This document shows, in pieces, positions 45,901 through 53,888 of a stretch of DNA of 64,000 nt (position 1 is its first letter; each line of letters starts with the position of its first letter). The stretch is from positions 1,426,001-1,490,000 of the forward strand of contig NZ_CP020373.1 in assembly GCF_003957745.1 (NCBI RefSeq), read 5' to 3'. The position numbers were made by a program, and so were the translations under genes. The stretch is from Shewanella khirikhana. Its GTDB lineage: Bacteria > Pseudomonadota > Gammaproteobacteria > Enterobacterales > Shewanellaceae. The notes beneath the pieces were generated by a model, which was given only the letters and a program-made list of their open reading frames with translations, made no database searches and had not been told where the DNA came from.

Positions 45901-46860
45901 AAAGGCAAGCTTGTGGGTCAGGGGCGTGATTTGGACGCCTTGAAGGCCAGTTTGCAGGGCGTTGTTGCCACGGCCATTCGTCAGTTAGCCAAGTCAGGAA
46001 TCGAGCAGTCGGGATTGACCGGCTGGACCATAGAGGCGCTGCCGGAGCAATTCCAGCGTCGCAGGGGCAACTATGAGGTGAAAGCCTATCCTGCGCTGGT
46101 GGATGAAAAAGACAGTGTGGCGGTGAAGCTCTTTGATGATGAGCACCAGGCCGAAAAGGCCCATGCTCAGGGCGTGCGCCGTTTACTGCTTATTAATATT
46201 CCATCGCCAGTCAAACACTTACAGCAGGCATTGCCCAACAAGGCCAAGCTGGCAATGTACTTTAATCCCTTTGGTCAGGTGCAGCTGCTGATTGACGACA
46301 TCATCGATGCGGCGGTGGCGCAAATTATCGACAGCGATAATCTCAAGGTGCGTGATCAGACCGGGTTTGAGCAGGCCAGGGACAAGGTGCGTGCCAGCCT
46401 CAACGAAGTGGCCGAAGGCTTGGCGCTCAAGGTCGAGCAAATCCTGACCTTGCATAACGCCATCAAAAAGCGCCTCAAGGGCAAAATCAGCCTGGATATT
46501 GCGTTTGCGATGAGTGATATCCAGACCCAGCTTGACCGCCTGGTATACAAGGGCTTTGTGGCCGATTGTGGCCACGCTCGCCTGGCGGATGTTATTCGCT
46601 ATCTGAAGGCCATTGAGTACCGGCTTGAAAAACTGCCGGTGGATCCGGTACGCGACAAGCTGCAATTGCTGTCAATTCACAAGGTGGAGCAGGCGCTGGA
46701 GGCGCAGCTTGCCAAGGTGCCAAAAAGTCAGCCGGTACCAGCCCATTTGCAGGAGGCTCGCTGGCTGATTGAAGAGCTCAGGGTGTCGCTGTTTGCCCAG
46801 GTGCTGGGTACCTCGGTGCCGATTTCGGAAAAGCGGGTACTGCTGCATATAGCGCAGTAA
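42991..46860 (+). CDS. hrpA: ATP-dependent RNA helicase HrpA
   Basis: A 1289-aa DEAH-box helicase, close to E. coli HrpA (1300 aa), which resolves stalled or collided ribosomes and unwinds RNA. Walker A GETGSGKTTQ is at residues 98-107 and the DEAH box in IIDEAHERSLN near 191-197. 'ITSATIDVDRF' (motif III), 'QRQGRCGRVGPG' (motif VI), the winged-helix/HA2 region and the long HrpA-specific C-terminal domain (DUF3418) follow. The predicted start is TTG at 42991, giving MSAAGHPLSRAYLQE. It ends at a strong palindromic terminator. Confidence 0.95.
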   Translation: MSAAGHPLSRAYLQECFQTDVVRIRRELKELERLDDDAARTEKREALTARAEAARAKVTERLNNRPTIRYPDNLPVSQKKDDIAAAIAAHQVVIVAGETGSGKTTQLPKICLELGRGSRGLIGHTQPRRLAARSVATRVAEELHSPLGEAVGFKVRFADAINENSYVKLMTDGILLAELSSDRFLNQYDTLIIDEAHERSLNIDFILGYLKELLPRRPDLKIIITSATIDVDRFSKHFNNAPVIEVSGRTYPVETRYRPLVKDDEPDLDLMDGIFEAVDELVTEGPGDILIFMNGEREIRDTAEQLARRNYRDTEVLPLYARLSYGEQSKVFKSHTGRRIVLATNVAETSLTVPGIRYVIDPGTARISRYSYRTKVQRLPIEPISQASANQRQGRCGRVGPGICIRLYAEQDFLSRPEFTDPEILRTNLASVILQMLSIGLGDIKGFPFIQPPDERHIKDGFLLLEELQAIKLKKGLPQMTPLGRKLAHVPLDPRLARMVIEAAGRGALHEALVVTSALSIQDPRERPLEKKQAADEAHSRFADKDSDFVSLLNLWNYIKEQQKALSASQFRKLCKQEYLAYLRVREWQDLYTQVRQSVHELKLKLNSVPADYDSLHRSLLSGLLSHIGFKDNNNEYLGARNRRFYVFPGSPLAKKGPKWIVAAELTETSRLFARGCAKIEPEWLEELAAHLIKKQHNEPHFEANQGAVVAFENQVLYGLTVVNRRKVQYGPINAIEAREIFIRSALAEGQLKTREAFFLHNQKLLEEVEELEHKSRRRDILVDEQVLFDFYNERLPEGIYNAPKLFSWWKEARRKQPELLNFNEEMLYARSTGHVSRLDFPDKWHQGNLSFALSYHFEPGAEDDGVSVHIPVALLNQVEDSGFDFLVPGLREEKCVALIKSLPKALRRNFVPAPDYARAAVEAMSQEMPLLDSLSHRLLRMTGTRVSADDFNTDELPAHLKMNFKIEDDKGKLVGQGRDLDALKASLQGVVATAIRQLAKSGIEQSGLTGWTIEALPEQFQRRRGNYEVKAYPALVDEKDSVAVKLFDDEHQAEKAHAQGVRRLLLINIPSPVKHLQQALPNKAKLAMYFNPFGQVQLLIDDIIDAAVAQIIDSDNLKVRDQTGFEQARDKVRASLNEVAEGLALKVEQILTLHNAIKKRLKGKISLDIAFAMSDIQTQLDRLVYKGFVADCGHARLADVIRYLKAIEYRLEKLPVDPVRDKLQLLSIHKVEQALEAQLAKVPKSQPVPAHLQEARWLIEELRVSLFAQVLGTSVPISEKRVLLHIAQ

Positions 46861-46883
46861 CTCTTCTTACCCCTTGGGATTAG

Positions 46884-46915
46884 CGGGCCGTGATCTGGAT
46901 CACGGCCCGTTTTTT
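46884..46915 (+). terminator. Terminator of hrpA containing an FNR-like palindrome
   Basis: CGGGCCGTGATC (46884-46895), loop TG, GATCACGGCCCG (46898-46909), then TTTTTT. The 12 bp at its centre (TGATCTGGATCA) are identical to the core of the putative FNR site at 47093, 202 bp downstream. Confidence 0.88.
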
Positions 46916-47092
46916 ATGCTTCCTACCTCTTTGTAAATATTTTTCAAAAATCCTTCCTTTTGCTGTGGTCAAACGGTGCTTTTTTGGCCTAGCTTTAGTA
47001 GTTGCTGAATAGCTGAAATATGCTTAAGAAGCAGTAAATAATCGAAAAGAGCGCTTGAAATTCATGATCTCGTTTGAAATTGCGGGAAATAG

Positions 47093-47106
47093 ATGATCTG
47101 GATCAA
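47093..47106 (+). promoter_or_regulatory. FNR/EtrA-like binding site upstream of napE
   Basis: ATGAT-CTGG-ATCAA matches the consensus TTGAT-N4-ATCAA at 9 of 10 positions. A possible -10 TATGAT lies at 47160-47165, which would put the site about 72 bp before the transcription start, an accepted activator position. In Shewanella both EtrA (FNR) and CRP act on anaerobic respiration genes; which one binds here cannot be told. Confidence 0.65.
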
Positions 47107-47257
47107 GTGGCATTCTGTTTACCGATTTCGGGGTATACAGTTTGTTAACAGTGGGCGCGTATGATCAGACTCGAAAGAAATGCTGCTGTAACTCACTGAA
47201 CCTACAGTAAAGAGACACGGCACACAGCGGGCATTGCCCGAGGCTAATGGAGGACAC

Positions 47258-47419
47258 ATGAGTTCCGATCCCCAAGACAATCAAAAGAGCCTGGAGCTGA
47301 AGATTTTTATCTTCCTGACCGTTTTCCTGGCGCCGCTGCTGGCCGTTGGGCTGGTGTCGGCCTATGGCTTCGCCATTTGGCTTGGCCAGATTTTTACCGG
47401 CCCACCGGGCGCGGGCTAA
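47258..47419 (+). CDS. napE: Periplasmic nitrate reductase, NapE subunit
   Basis: A 53-aa protein with one TM helix (residues ~17-46, FIFLTVFLAPLLAVGLVSAYG). TGGAGG sits at the right distance before ATG 47258; an upstream ATG at 47234 lacks a site. NapE is a small membrane protein of unclear function that starts nap operons. napD follows after 44 bp. First gene of napEDABC. Confidence 0.88.
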   Translation: MSSDPQDNQKSLELKIFIFLTVFLAPLLAVGLVSAYGFAIWLGQIFTGPPGAG

Positions 47420-47463
47420 ACAAAATAATCAGAACAAATTTCTAACCTTTAGTGGAAACGCCA

Positions 47464-47721
47464 ATGAGCAATGAACTTCATGTCACCAGCCTGATTGTCC
47501 AGGTGTTACCGGAAAAGATGTCCGAGGTGCGCGGCCAAATCATGGCCATGGCCGGAGCCGAGCTTTCCGTGAACAACGAGGTCAAGTTGGTGGTGGTGCT
47601 GGAGGGCAACTCCCAGAAAGACATTTTGGCTGGTATTGAGGCCATCAATGGTCTGCCAGGTGTGATGTCGGCCACCATGGTTTATCACCAGAGTGAAGTG
47701 CTGGAAGAGGACGAGCAATGA
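47464..47721 (+). CDS. napD: NapA-specific chaperone NapD
   Basis: An 85-aa cytosolic chaperone that binds the NapA Tat leader and holds back export until the cofactor is inserted. It has a ferredoxin-like fold with 'HVTSLIVQVLPEKMSEVRGQI' and 'GVMSATMVYHQ'. The start MSNELHV is preferred over an in-frame ATG four codons earlier. It overlaps the napA start by 4 bp. Confidence 0.93.
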   Translation: MSNELHVTSLIVQVLPEKMSEVRGQIMAMAGAELSVNNEVKLVVVLEGNSQKDILAGIEAINGLPGVMSATMVYHQSEVLEEDEQ

Positions 47722-50213
47722 AAATGAACAGACGTGAATTTATGAAGGCCAATGCGGCAATCGCCGCGGCCGGTGTTGCCGGGCTGGCCTTGCCGGCGAC
47801 CGCCAGCAATCTTATTACCAGCTCTGAGCAAACCAAGCTTGACTGGAACAAGGCACCTTGCCGTTTCTGCGGTACTGGCTGCTCGGTTATGGTTGCCACC
47901 CGCGATGGCCGCGTTGTAGCCACCCACGGCGATGCCAACAGTGAAGTAAACCGCGGCCTCAACTGTATCAAGGGCTACTTCCTCTCCAAGATCATGTACG
48001 GCAAAGACCGCCTGCAAACCCCTATGCTGCGTATGACCAACGGTCAGTACGACAAAAATGGCGAATTTACCCCCGTCAGCTGGGACAAAGCCTTCGATGT
48101 GATGGCTGAAAAGTGGAAAGCCACCATCAAGGCCAAGGGCCCAACCGCCATCGGTATGTTCGGCTCAGGCCAGTGGACCGTGTGGGAAGGTTACGCAGCC
48201 TCCAAGCTGATGAAAGCCGGTTTCGGCTCCAATAACATCGACCCCAACGCCCGTCACTGTATGGCCTCTGCGGTAGTGGGCTTTATGCGCACCTTCGGCA
48301 TGGACGAGCCCATGGGCTGTTACAACGATATGGAAGCCGCCGACGCCTTTGTGCTGTGGGGCTCCAACATGGCCGAAATGCACCCTATCCTGTGGAGCCG
48401 CGTGACCGACCGTCGCCTGAGCGCGCCCCACGTTAAAGTTGCCGTGCTGTCTACCTTCGAGCACCGCTCCTTTGAACTTGCCGACTTGCCTGTGGTCTTC
48501 ACACCACAAACCGATCTGGCCATTCTCAACTTTATCGCCAACTACATCATCCAAAACGACATGGTGAACCATGACTTCGTTAAGAAGCATGTGAACTTCC
48601 GTCAGGGTGTAACTGACATTGGTTACGGTCTGCGTCCGACCCACCCATTGCAGCAAAAGGCGAAAAACGTTGCCACGGCAGGGGATTCGACCCCCATCGA
48701 TTTCGATGCCTTCAAGGCCTTTGTGTCTGAGTACACACTGGAGAAAACGGCCCAGATGTCCGGCGTTGCCGAAGACAAACTGGAGGAACTTGCCAAGTTG
48801 TATGCCGATCCCAACACCAAGGTCACGTCTTTCTGGACCATGGGTGTCAACCAGCATACCCGCGGCGTATGGTGTAACAACCTGATTTACAACATCCACC
48901 TGCTGACAGGCAAGATCTCTACTCCCGGTAACAGCCCATTCTCGCTGACCGGCCAGCCTTCGGCCTGTGGTACCGCCCGTGAAGTGGGTACCTTCTCCCA
49001 CCGTCTGCCTGCAGACATGGTGGTGACCAATCCCAAGCACCGTGCGGTTGCGGAAGGGATCTGGAAAATTCCCGCCGGCATTATTCCGCCCAAGCCTGGT
49101 TACCACGCGGTTGAGCAAAACCGCCGCCTTAAAGATGGCGATATCAACGCCTACTGGGTGCAGGTAAACAACAACATGCAGGCTGCGCCCAACATGATGG
49201 AAGAAACGCTGCCCGGTTACCGTAACCCAGCCAACTTCATAGTGGTGTCGGATGCTTACCCAACGGTGACCACACAGGCGGCTGACCTTATTCTGCCTAC
49301 CGCCATGTGGGTTGAGAAAGAGGGCGCCTACGGTAACGCTGAGCGTCGTACCCAGTTCTGGCATCAGCTGGTAAGAGCACCGGGCGAATCACGTTCAGAT
49401 CTGTGGCAGCTGATGGAGTTCTCCAAGCGCTTTACCACCGATGAAGTCTGGCCAAAAGAGGTGCTGGATGCCAACCCAGCCTACAAAGGCAAGACCCTGT
49501 ATGAAGTGCTCTACAAAAACGGCAACGTCGACAAGTTCCCGCTGGCGGACCGCGATGCCAAATACGCCAACGATGAAGCCGAACACTTTGGTTTCTACGT
49601 GCAAAAGGGCCTGTTTGAAGAGTATGCCACCTTTGGCCGTGGCCACGCCCACGACCTGGCACCATTCGACATGTACCACGAAGCCCACGGCCTGCGCTGG
49701 CCTGTGGTGGACGGTAAAGAAACCCTGTGGCGCTACCGTGAAGGCTCAGATCCTTATGTCAAACCCGGCAAGGGCTTTGAGTTCTACGGTAAACCAGATG
49801 GCAAGGCGGTGATTTTCGCACTGCCATTCGAACCCGCCGCCGAAGCGCCGGATGAAGAATACGATATGTGGCTGTCTACCGGCCGTGTGCTGGAACACTG
49901 GCACTCAGGCTCCATGACTCAGCGTGTGCCCGAGCTGTACCGCGCCTTCCCTGACGCCGTGTGCTTTATGCACCCGGACGATGCCAAGGCCCGTGGTCTG
50001 CGGCGTGGCGATGAGGTCAAGGTTGTGTCCCGCCGCGGTGAAATCCTCACCCGCGTTGAGACCCGTGGCCGTAACAAGCCGCCCAAGGGCCTGGTGTTTG
50101 TTCCCTGGTTCGACGCCAGTCAGCTCATCAACAAAGTCACTCTGGATGCGACAGATCCCCTGTCCAAACAGACCGACTTCAAGAAGTGTGCTGTCAAAGT
50201 GTTGAAGGCTTGA
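47718..50213 (+). CDS. napA: Periplasmic nitrate reductase catalytic subunit NapA
   Basis: An 831-aa Mo-bis-MGD enzyme that reduces nitrate to nitrite in the periplasm. The Tat leader has NRREFMKANAA at residues 4-14. The [4Fe-4S] cluster ligands are C48, C51, C55 and C83 (CRFCGTGCSVM and LNCIKGY). The Mo ligand is C181 in NARHCMASA. The length is typical. It is coupled to napD and followed by napB after 11 bp. Confidence 0.98.
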   Translation: MKMNRREFMKANAAIAAAGVAGLALPATASNLITSSEQTKLDWNKAPCRFCGTGCSVMVATRDGRVVATHGDANSEVNRGLNCIKGYFLSKIMYGKDRLQTPMLRMTNGQYDKNGEFTPVSWDKAFDVMAEKWKATIKAKGPTAIGMFGSGQWTVWEGYAASKLMKAGFGSNNIDPNARHCMASAVVGFMRTFGMDEPMGCYNDMEAADAFVLWGSNMAEMHPILWSRVTDRRLSAPHVKVAVLSTFEHRSFELADLPVVFTPQTDLAILNFIANYIIQNDMVNHDFVKKHVNFRQGVTDIGYGLRPTHPLQQKAKNVATAGDSTPIDFDAFKAFVSEYTLEKTAQMSGVAEDKLEELAKLYADPNTKVTSFWTMGVNQHTRGVWCNNLIYNIHLLTGKISTPGNSPFSLTGQPSACGTAREVGTFSHRLPADMVVTNPKHRAVAEGIWKIPAGIIPPKPGYHAVEQNRRLKDGDINAYWVQVNNNMQAAPNMMEETLPGYRNPANFIVVSDAYPTVTTQAADLILPTAMWVEKEGAYGNAERRTQFWHQLVRAPGESRSDLWQLMEFSKRFTTDEVWPKEVLDANPAYKGKTLYEVLYKNGNVDKFPLADRDAKYANDEAEHFGFYVQKGLFEEYATFGRGHAHDLAPFDMYHEAHGLRWPVVDGKETLWRYREGSDPYVKPGKGFEFYGKPDGKAVIFALPFEPAAEAPDEEYDMWLSTGRVLEHWHSGSMTQRVPELYRAFPDAVCFMHPDDAKARGLRRGDEVKVVSRRGEILTRVETRGRNKPPKGLVFVPWFDASQLINKVTLDATDPLSKQTDFKKCAVKVLKA

Positions 50214-50224
50214 GGAGACAAACC

Positions 50225-50698
50225 ATGAAAACAATGAAAACACTCTCTGCGCTTGCCTTGGTTGCCTTCGCCTGTATGACCAACGCCAGCACAGTGTCTG
50301 ATGAGAAAATCGCGACCCTGCGTCAGGCACCGCTGAATGTGGAAGTCACGCCGCCTGCGATGCAGAAGGTGATGAACAAAGACATCAAAGAGGCCCGTAA
50401 CTATCCGATGCAGCCACCGGTCATTCCTCACAAGATTGATGGTTACCAGCTGGATCTGAAGGTGAACAAGTGTATGTCGTGCCACGCCCGTACCCGTACC
50501 GGCGAGTCTCAGGCGCCCATGGTGAGCGTGACTCACTACATGGACAGGGATAACAACTTCCTGGCCGAGCTGTCACCACGCCGTTACTTCTGTGTTCAGT
50601 GTCACGTGCCGCAGCTTGATGCCAAGCCATTGGTTGACAATGAGTTTATTGACCTTGACCACCTGCTGAAGTCTGAGCAGACCCAGGCCAAACACTAG
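50225..50698 (+). CDS. napB: Dihaem cytochrome c NapB
   Basis: A 157-aa periplasmic electron-transfer subunit of NapAB. It has a signal peptide (MKTMKTLSALALVAFACMTNAS) and two haem sites, CMSCH at residues 83-87 and CVQCH at 123-127. Conserved His residues before them (IPHK, VTHYMD) are the distal ligands. GAGGAGACA precedes ATG 50225; the longer ORF from 50186 lies in napA. Confidence 0.96.
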   Translation: MKTMKTLSALALVAFACMTNASTVSDEKIATLRQAPLNVEVTPPAMQKVMNKDIKEARNYPMQPPVIPHKIDGYQLDLKVNKCMSCHARTRTGESQAPMVSVTHYMDRDNNFLAELSPRRYFCVQCHVPQLDAKPLVDNEFIDLDHLLKSEQTQAKH

Positions 50699-50706
50699 GA
50701 GTCGCT

Positions 50707-51294
50707 ATGTGGGATAAGCTGAAAAAAGTATGGCAAACCCTCAGAAAACCCAGTGTGCATTACAGCCTTGGTTTTCTGACCCTCGGTGGCTTTGTGGCCG
50801 GCGTGATCTTCTGGGGGGGCTTTAACACCGCTCTGGAAGCCACCAACCAGGAAGCTTTCTGTATCGGTTGTCACGAAATGGAAAACAACGTCTATGAAGA
50901 GCTGAAGACGACTATCCACTTCACCAACCGAAGCGGTGTGCGGGCTACCTGTCCTGACTGCCACGTGCCACATAACTGGACCGATAAGATTGCCCGTAAG
51001 ATGCAGGCATCCAAAGAAGTGTGGGGCAAGGTGTTCGGCACCATCAACACCCGTGAGAAGTTTGAGGCCAAGCGCCGCGAGCTGGCAGAGCACGAGTGGG
51101 CCCGTTTGAAGGCGAACGATTCGCTGGAGTGCCGTAACTGCCACAACTTTGATTATATGGACTTTACCCGCCAGTCACCGAGGGCAGCGCAAATGCACTC
51201 CACCTCACTGGCGAACGGCGAAAAGACCTGTATCGACTGTCACAAGGGGATTGCTCACCACCTGCCTGACATGTCCGGCGTCAAAGGCTGGTAA
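50707..51294 (+). CDS. napC: Tetrahaem quinol dehydrogenase NapC
   Basis: A 195-aa NapC/NirT protein with one N-terminal TM anchor (residues ~20-38) and four haem sites: CIGCH 52-56, CPDCH 82-86, CRNCH 142-146 and CIDCH 175-179. It passes electrons from menaquinol to NapB. Its presence with napEDAB and without napGH makes this the alpha-type nap operon (napEDABC) of Shewanella. It ends at a terminator. Confidence 0.97.
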   Translation: MWDKLKKVWQTLRKPSVHYSLGFLTLGGFVAGVIFWGGFNTALEATNQEAFCIGCHEMENNVYEELKTTIHFTNRSGVRATCPDCHVPHNWTDKIARKMQASKEVWGKVFGTINTREKFEAKRRELAEHEWARLKANDSLECRNCHNFDYMDFTRQSPRAAQMHSTSLANGEKTCIDCHKGIAHHLPDMSGVKGW

Positions 51295-51318
51295 ACCGTA
51301 TCTCTCCGTGTAAGTAAA

Positions 51319-51344
51319 AAACCGTGGCTCGCCACGGTTTTTTT
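51319..51344 (+). terminator. Terminator of the nap operon
   Basis: AAACCGTGGC (51319-51328), loop TC, GCCACGGTTT (51331-51340), T-run. Confidence 0.92.
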
Positions 51345-51483
51345 ATGTCTTTCCAAAGCGTTCTATACCGTTGAACATTCATTTGTCAGTGGCTAAGTCA
51401 AAGGCTCAGTAATAAATCAATAGCCAGTCGCTCAGTCACCTGCGCCTTCACTGGAGATCTGAGCCAACTCCAGCGTTGCCAAC

Positions 51484-51513
51484 AAAAAGCCCGGCCAATT
51501 GGCCGGGCTTTTG
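51484..51513 (-). terminator. Terminator of the ast/DUF1338 operon
   Basis: A perfect 28-nt palindrome: AAAAGCCCGGCCAA (51485-51498) with its complement (51499-51512), with TTTTT on the minus side. Confidence 0.88.
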
Positions 51514-51529
51514 TCATTAAGCGTCTTAC

Positions 51530-52333
51530 TTAACGGGCGTTGGTGCTCTCAAAAATCTTGTCAGCGGAAGCCGCTACAAAGCCTGGATACAGGCGGCCAT
51601 CTTCCTGTGGGAAGCGGCGGGCAAACTCGTAGAAACAGCTTGGTACCATACGTTTGCCGTCGGTGAACTCCACTACGGCTTCGTCGGCCAGCGTTGAAGA
51701 CTGCTTGAGTTTTACCTCTTCGCTACCTTTGATCTCACCACCAGAGGTGTTGAGCGCAAAACCCGCGGCCTTGAGCGCATCGTTCACAGACGCCAGAGTT
51801 TCGTAGTTTTTCAGGGCGTTTACCGATACGGTGAAGTGGTTGGCGCGAAAACCCCACACCGAAACCCAGGCGGCGTACTCGCTTTCTTTGAGCAGGGTTT
51901 CGTAGGTGGCCTGGTCGATATTCCAGTGACGGCCGGAGTAGAGGAAGTTATCGGCAGTCACGGCGGCGACATCGATTTGCTCAACCAGCTTGTGCACTGT
52001 GGCCTGCAGCTCAGGAGAGCACTTTTCCAACAGCAGCTCAGAGATAAACACCTTGGGCTGAGTGGCGTCGGGATGCTCGAAGTGTTTGGCATAAAGCTTT
52101 TTGGTTTCGAAGTGATACTCGCCGCACTCCACATAGCCCAGGGCCAGAAAGTGAGCAGCGAGTTTTTCCAGGTTAATCTTCTCGATATTGAAGGTACGCA
52201 GCGCGATATGGTCGTTTTGCACGTCATCCTGCTGTGAAGAGCCAAGCAGAGCGTGGATCTTCTGTGCAGAAGGAGTCACAGACACATAGTCCTGCCAAAG
52301 GTTGGAGAAGAGTTCATTAATCTGGGTGTGCAT
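51530..52333 (-). CDS. DUF1338 family protein (2-oxoadipate dioxygenase/decarboxylase-like)
   Basis: A 267-aa VOC-fold protein of the DUF1338 family. Conserved NDHIALRTFN (first metal His) is near residue 41, with HFTVSVNALKNY (second His candidate) and VVEFTDGKRMVPSCFYEFARRF near the end. Biochemically characterised relatives (HglS/YdcJ) turn 2-oxoadipate into 2-hydroxyglutarate with Fe(II). Here it follows astD at 61 bp in the arginine-degradation operon, so the real substrate may be a related 2-oxo acid. Substrate assignment is inference. Confidence 0.83.
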   Translation of the reverse strand: MHTQINELFSNLWQDYVSVTPSAQKIHALLGSSQQDDVQNDHIALRTFNIEKINLEKLAAHFLALGYVECGEYHFETKKLYAKHFEHPDATQPKVFISELLLEKCSPELQATVHKLVEQIDVAAVTADNFLYSGRHWNIDQATYETLLKESEYAAWVSVWGFRANHFTVSVNALKNYETLASVNDALKAAGFALNTSGGEIKGSEEVKLKQSSTLADEAVVEFTDGKRMVPSCFYEFARRFPQEDGRLYPGFVAASADKIFESTNAR

Positions 52334-52394
52334 CGTTTTTTATCCTGCTAATGCTAACGTGTGGTACGTGTAGGTCTGGTTTAGTTAAATTAAA

Positions 52395-53888
52395 TCAAAT
52401 GCTAAGCCCTGGGCTCAGGGTTGCCGGCAGGCTGACGCTGCTGGCTTCCACTGACGACACCGGGTAAGCACAGTAATCGGCTGCATAGTAGGCGCTGGCC
52501 CTGTGGTTACCGCTGGCGCCTATGCCACCAAAGGGCGCGGCACTGGAAGCACCTGTGATGGGCTTGTTCCAGTTGATAATGCCGGCGCGAATGCGGCGAT
52601 AGAAGTGCTCATAATCGGCTTCAGCATCGGCCAGCAACCCGGCTGACAGGCCAAAGGCGGTGTTATTGGCTTCATCTATGGCAGCATCGAAGTCGTTGTA
52701 GCGGTAGATTTTAAGCAGCGGGCCAAAGTGTTCTTCGTCCGGCAGGGCGGCAGCCTGGGTGACATCGATAATCCCTGGGGTAACAAAGCCAAGCGCCGGG
52801 TCGGGCTGGGTCAGTTCAATCAGGGATACTCCGCCAAGTGCCTGAATATCAGCCTGAGCCTTAACCATGGCGGCCGCGGCCCTGGCACTTATCATGGCGC
52901 CGTAGAAGGGCTGCGCGTCGGCGAAGGGCTGACCCACCTTGATGTTGGCAGTGGCTTCGAGCAGTTTGGCCACAATCGCATCGCCGTTGGCGTCATTTTT
53001 GATAAACAGGCGCCTTGCACAGGTGCAGCGCTGGCCGCTGGAGATAAAGGCCGACTGGATGATGTCGTGCACTGCAGCATCGATATTGGCCACATTGTTA
53101 ACGATAAGCGGGTTATTGCCGCCCATTTCCAGTGCCAGAATTTTACCTGGCTGACCTGCGTATTGTTGATGCAGCAAATGGCCGGTGTTTGAGCTGCCGG
53201 TAAAGAACAGACCATCGATACCCGGATGGCCCGCCAGCGCCTTGCCGGTTTCCACTTCGCCCTGCAGCAGGTTGATTACACCCGCAGGCAATCCTGCTTT
53301 TTGCCAAAGCGTTACGGTAAATTCGGCCACTTTGGGCGTCAGTTCCGAGGGTTTGAACAGCACAGTGTTCCCGGCAATCAGCGCCGGTACTATATGGCCG
53401 TTTGGCAGATGACCCGGGAAGTTATAGGGGCCAAATACGGCCACCACGCCGTGGGGCTTATGGCGGATAAAGGCGCGGGCACCCGGCATCGGGTTTTCCA
53501 CTGTGCCGGTGCGTTCGCTGTGTGCCTTAATGGAAATGGCGATTTTACCTGTCATGGCGGCCACTTCGGTGCGGCTTTCCCACAGCGCCTTACCGGTTTC
53601 TTCGGCAATGAGGCGCGCCATGGCTTCGCTGTTTTCGCTAAGCTGCGCGCCAAAGGCTTCAACGATGGCCAAGCGCTCGGCCAGAGGCAGGGCAGACCAG
53701 CTGTAAAAGGCGGCGCGGGCAGCCTTAACGGCGGCATCAACCTGCTCGGCGTTGGCGCCATTGGCTGACCAGATAACCTCGCCATTTGCCGGATTAACAG
53801 AATGGAAGGTTTTGCCACGGCCTGCTTGCCAGGCACCATCAATAAACTGGCCCTTGGCCTGAATAGCATTGTCGATTACTGAGCTCAT
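52395..53888 (-). CDS. astD: Succinylglutamate semialdehyde dehydrogenase
   Basis: A 497-aa NAD-dependent aldehyde dehydrogenase, step 4 of the arginine succinyltransferase pathway (N-succinylglutamate semialdehyde to N-succinylglutamate). It has LALEMGGNNP with the catalytic Glu and SSGQRCTCARRL with the nucleophilic Cys. N-terminal GQFIDGAWQAGRGKTF and FGPYNFPGHLPNGHI are typical of AstD. The start overlaps the astA stop by 4 bp. Confidence 0.96.
   Translation of the reverse strand: MSSVIDNAIQAKGQFIDGAWQAGRGKTFHSVNPANGEVIWSANGANAEQVDAAVKAARAAFYSWSALPLAERLAIVEAFGAQLSENSEAMARLIAEETGKALWESRTEVAAMTGKIAISIKAHSERTGTVENPMPGARAFIRHKPHGVVAVFGPYNFPGHLPNGHIVPALIAGNTVLFKPSELTPKVAEFTVTLWQKAGLPAGVINLLQGEVETGKALAGHPGIDGLFFTGSSNTGHLLHQQYAGQPGKILALEMGGNNPLIVNNVANIDAAVHDIIQSAFISSGQRCTCARRLFIKNDANGDAIVAKLLEATANIKVGQPFADAQPFYGAMISARAAAAMVKAQADIQALGGVSLIELTQPDPALGFVTPGIIDVTQAAALPDEEHFGPLLKIYRYNDFDAAIDEANNTAFGLSAGLLADAEADYEHFYRRIRAGIINWNKPITGASSAAPFGGIGASGNHRASAYYAADYCAYPVSSVEASSVSLPATLSPGLSI

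Noticed and set aside
48165..49364. A 399-aa open frame antisense to napA
   Set aside because: napA is certain; the antisense frame has no domain or ribosome site.
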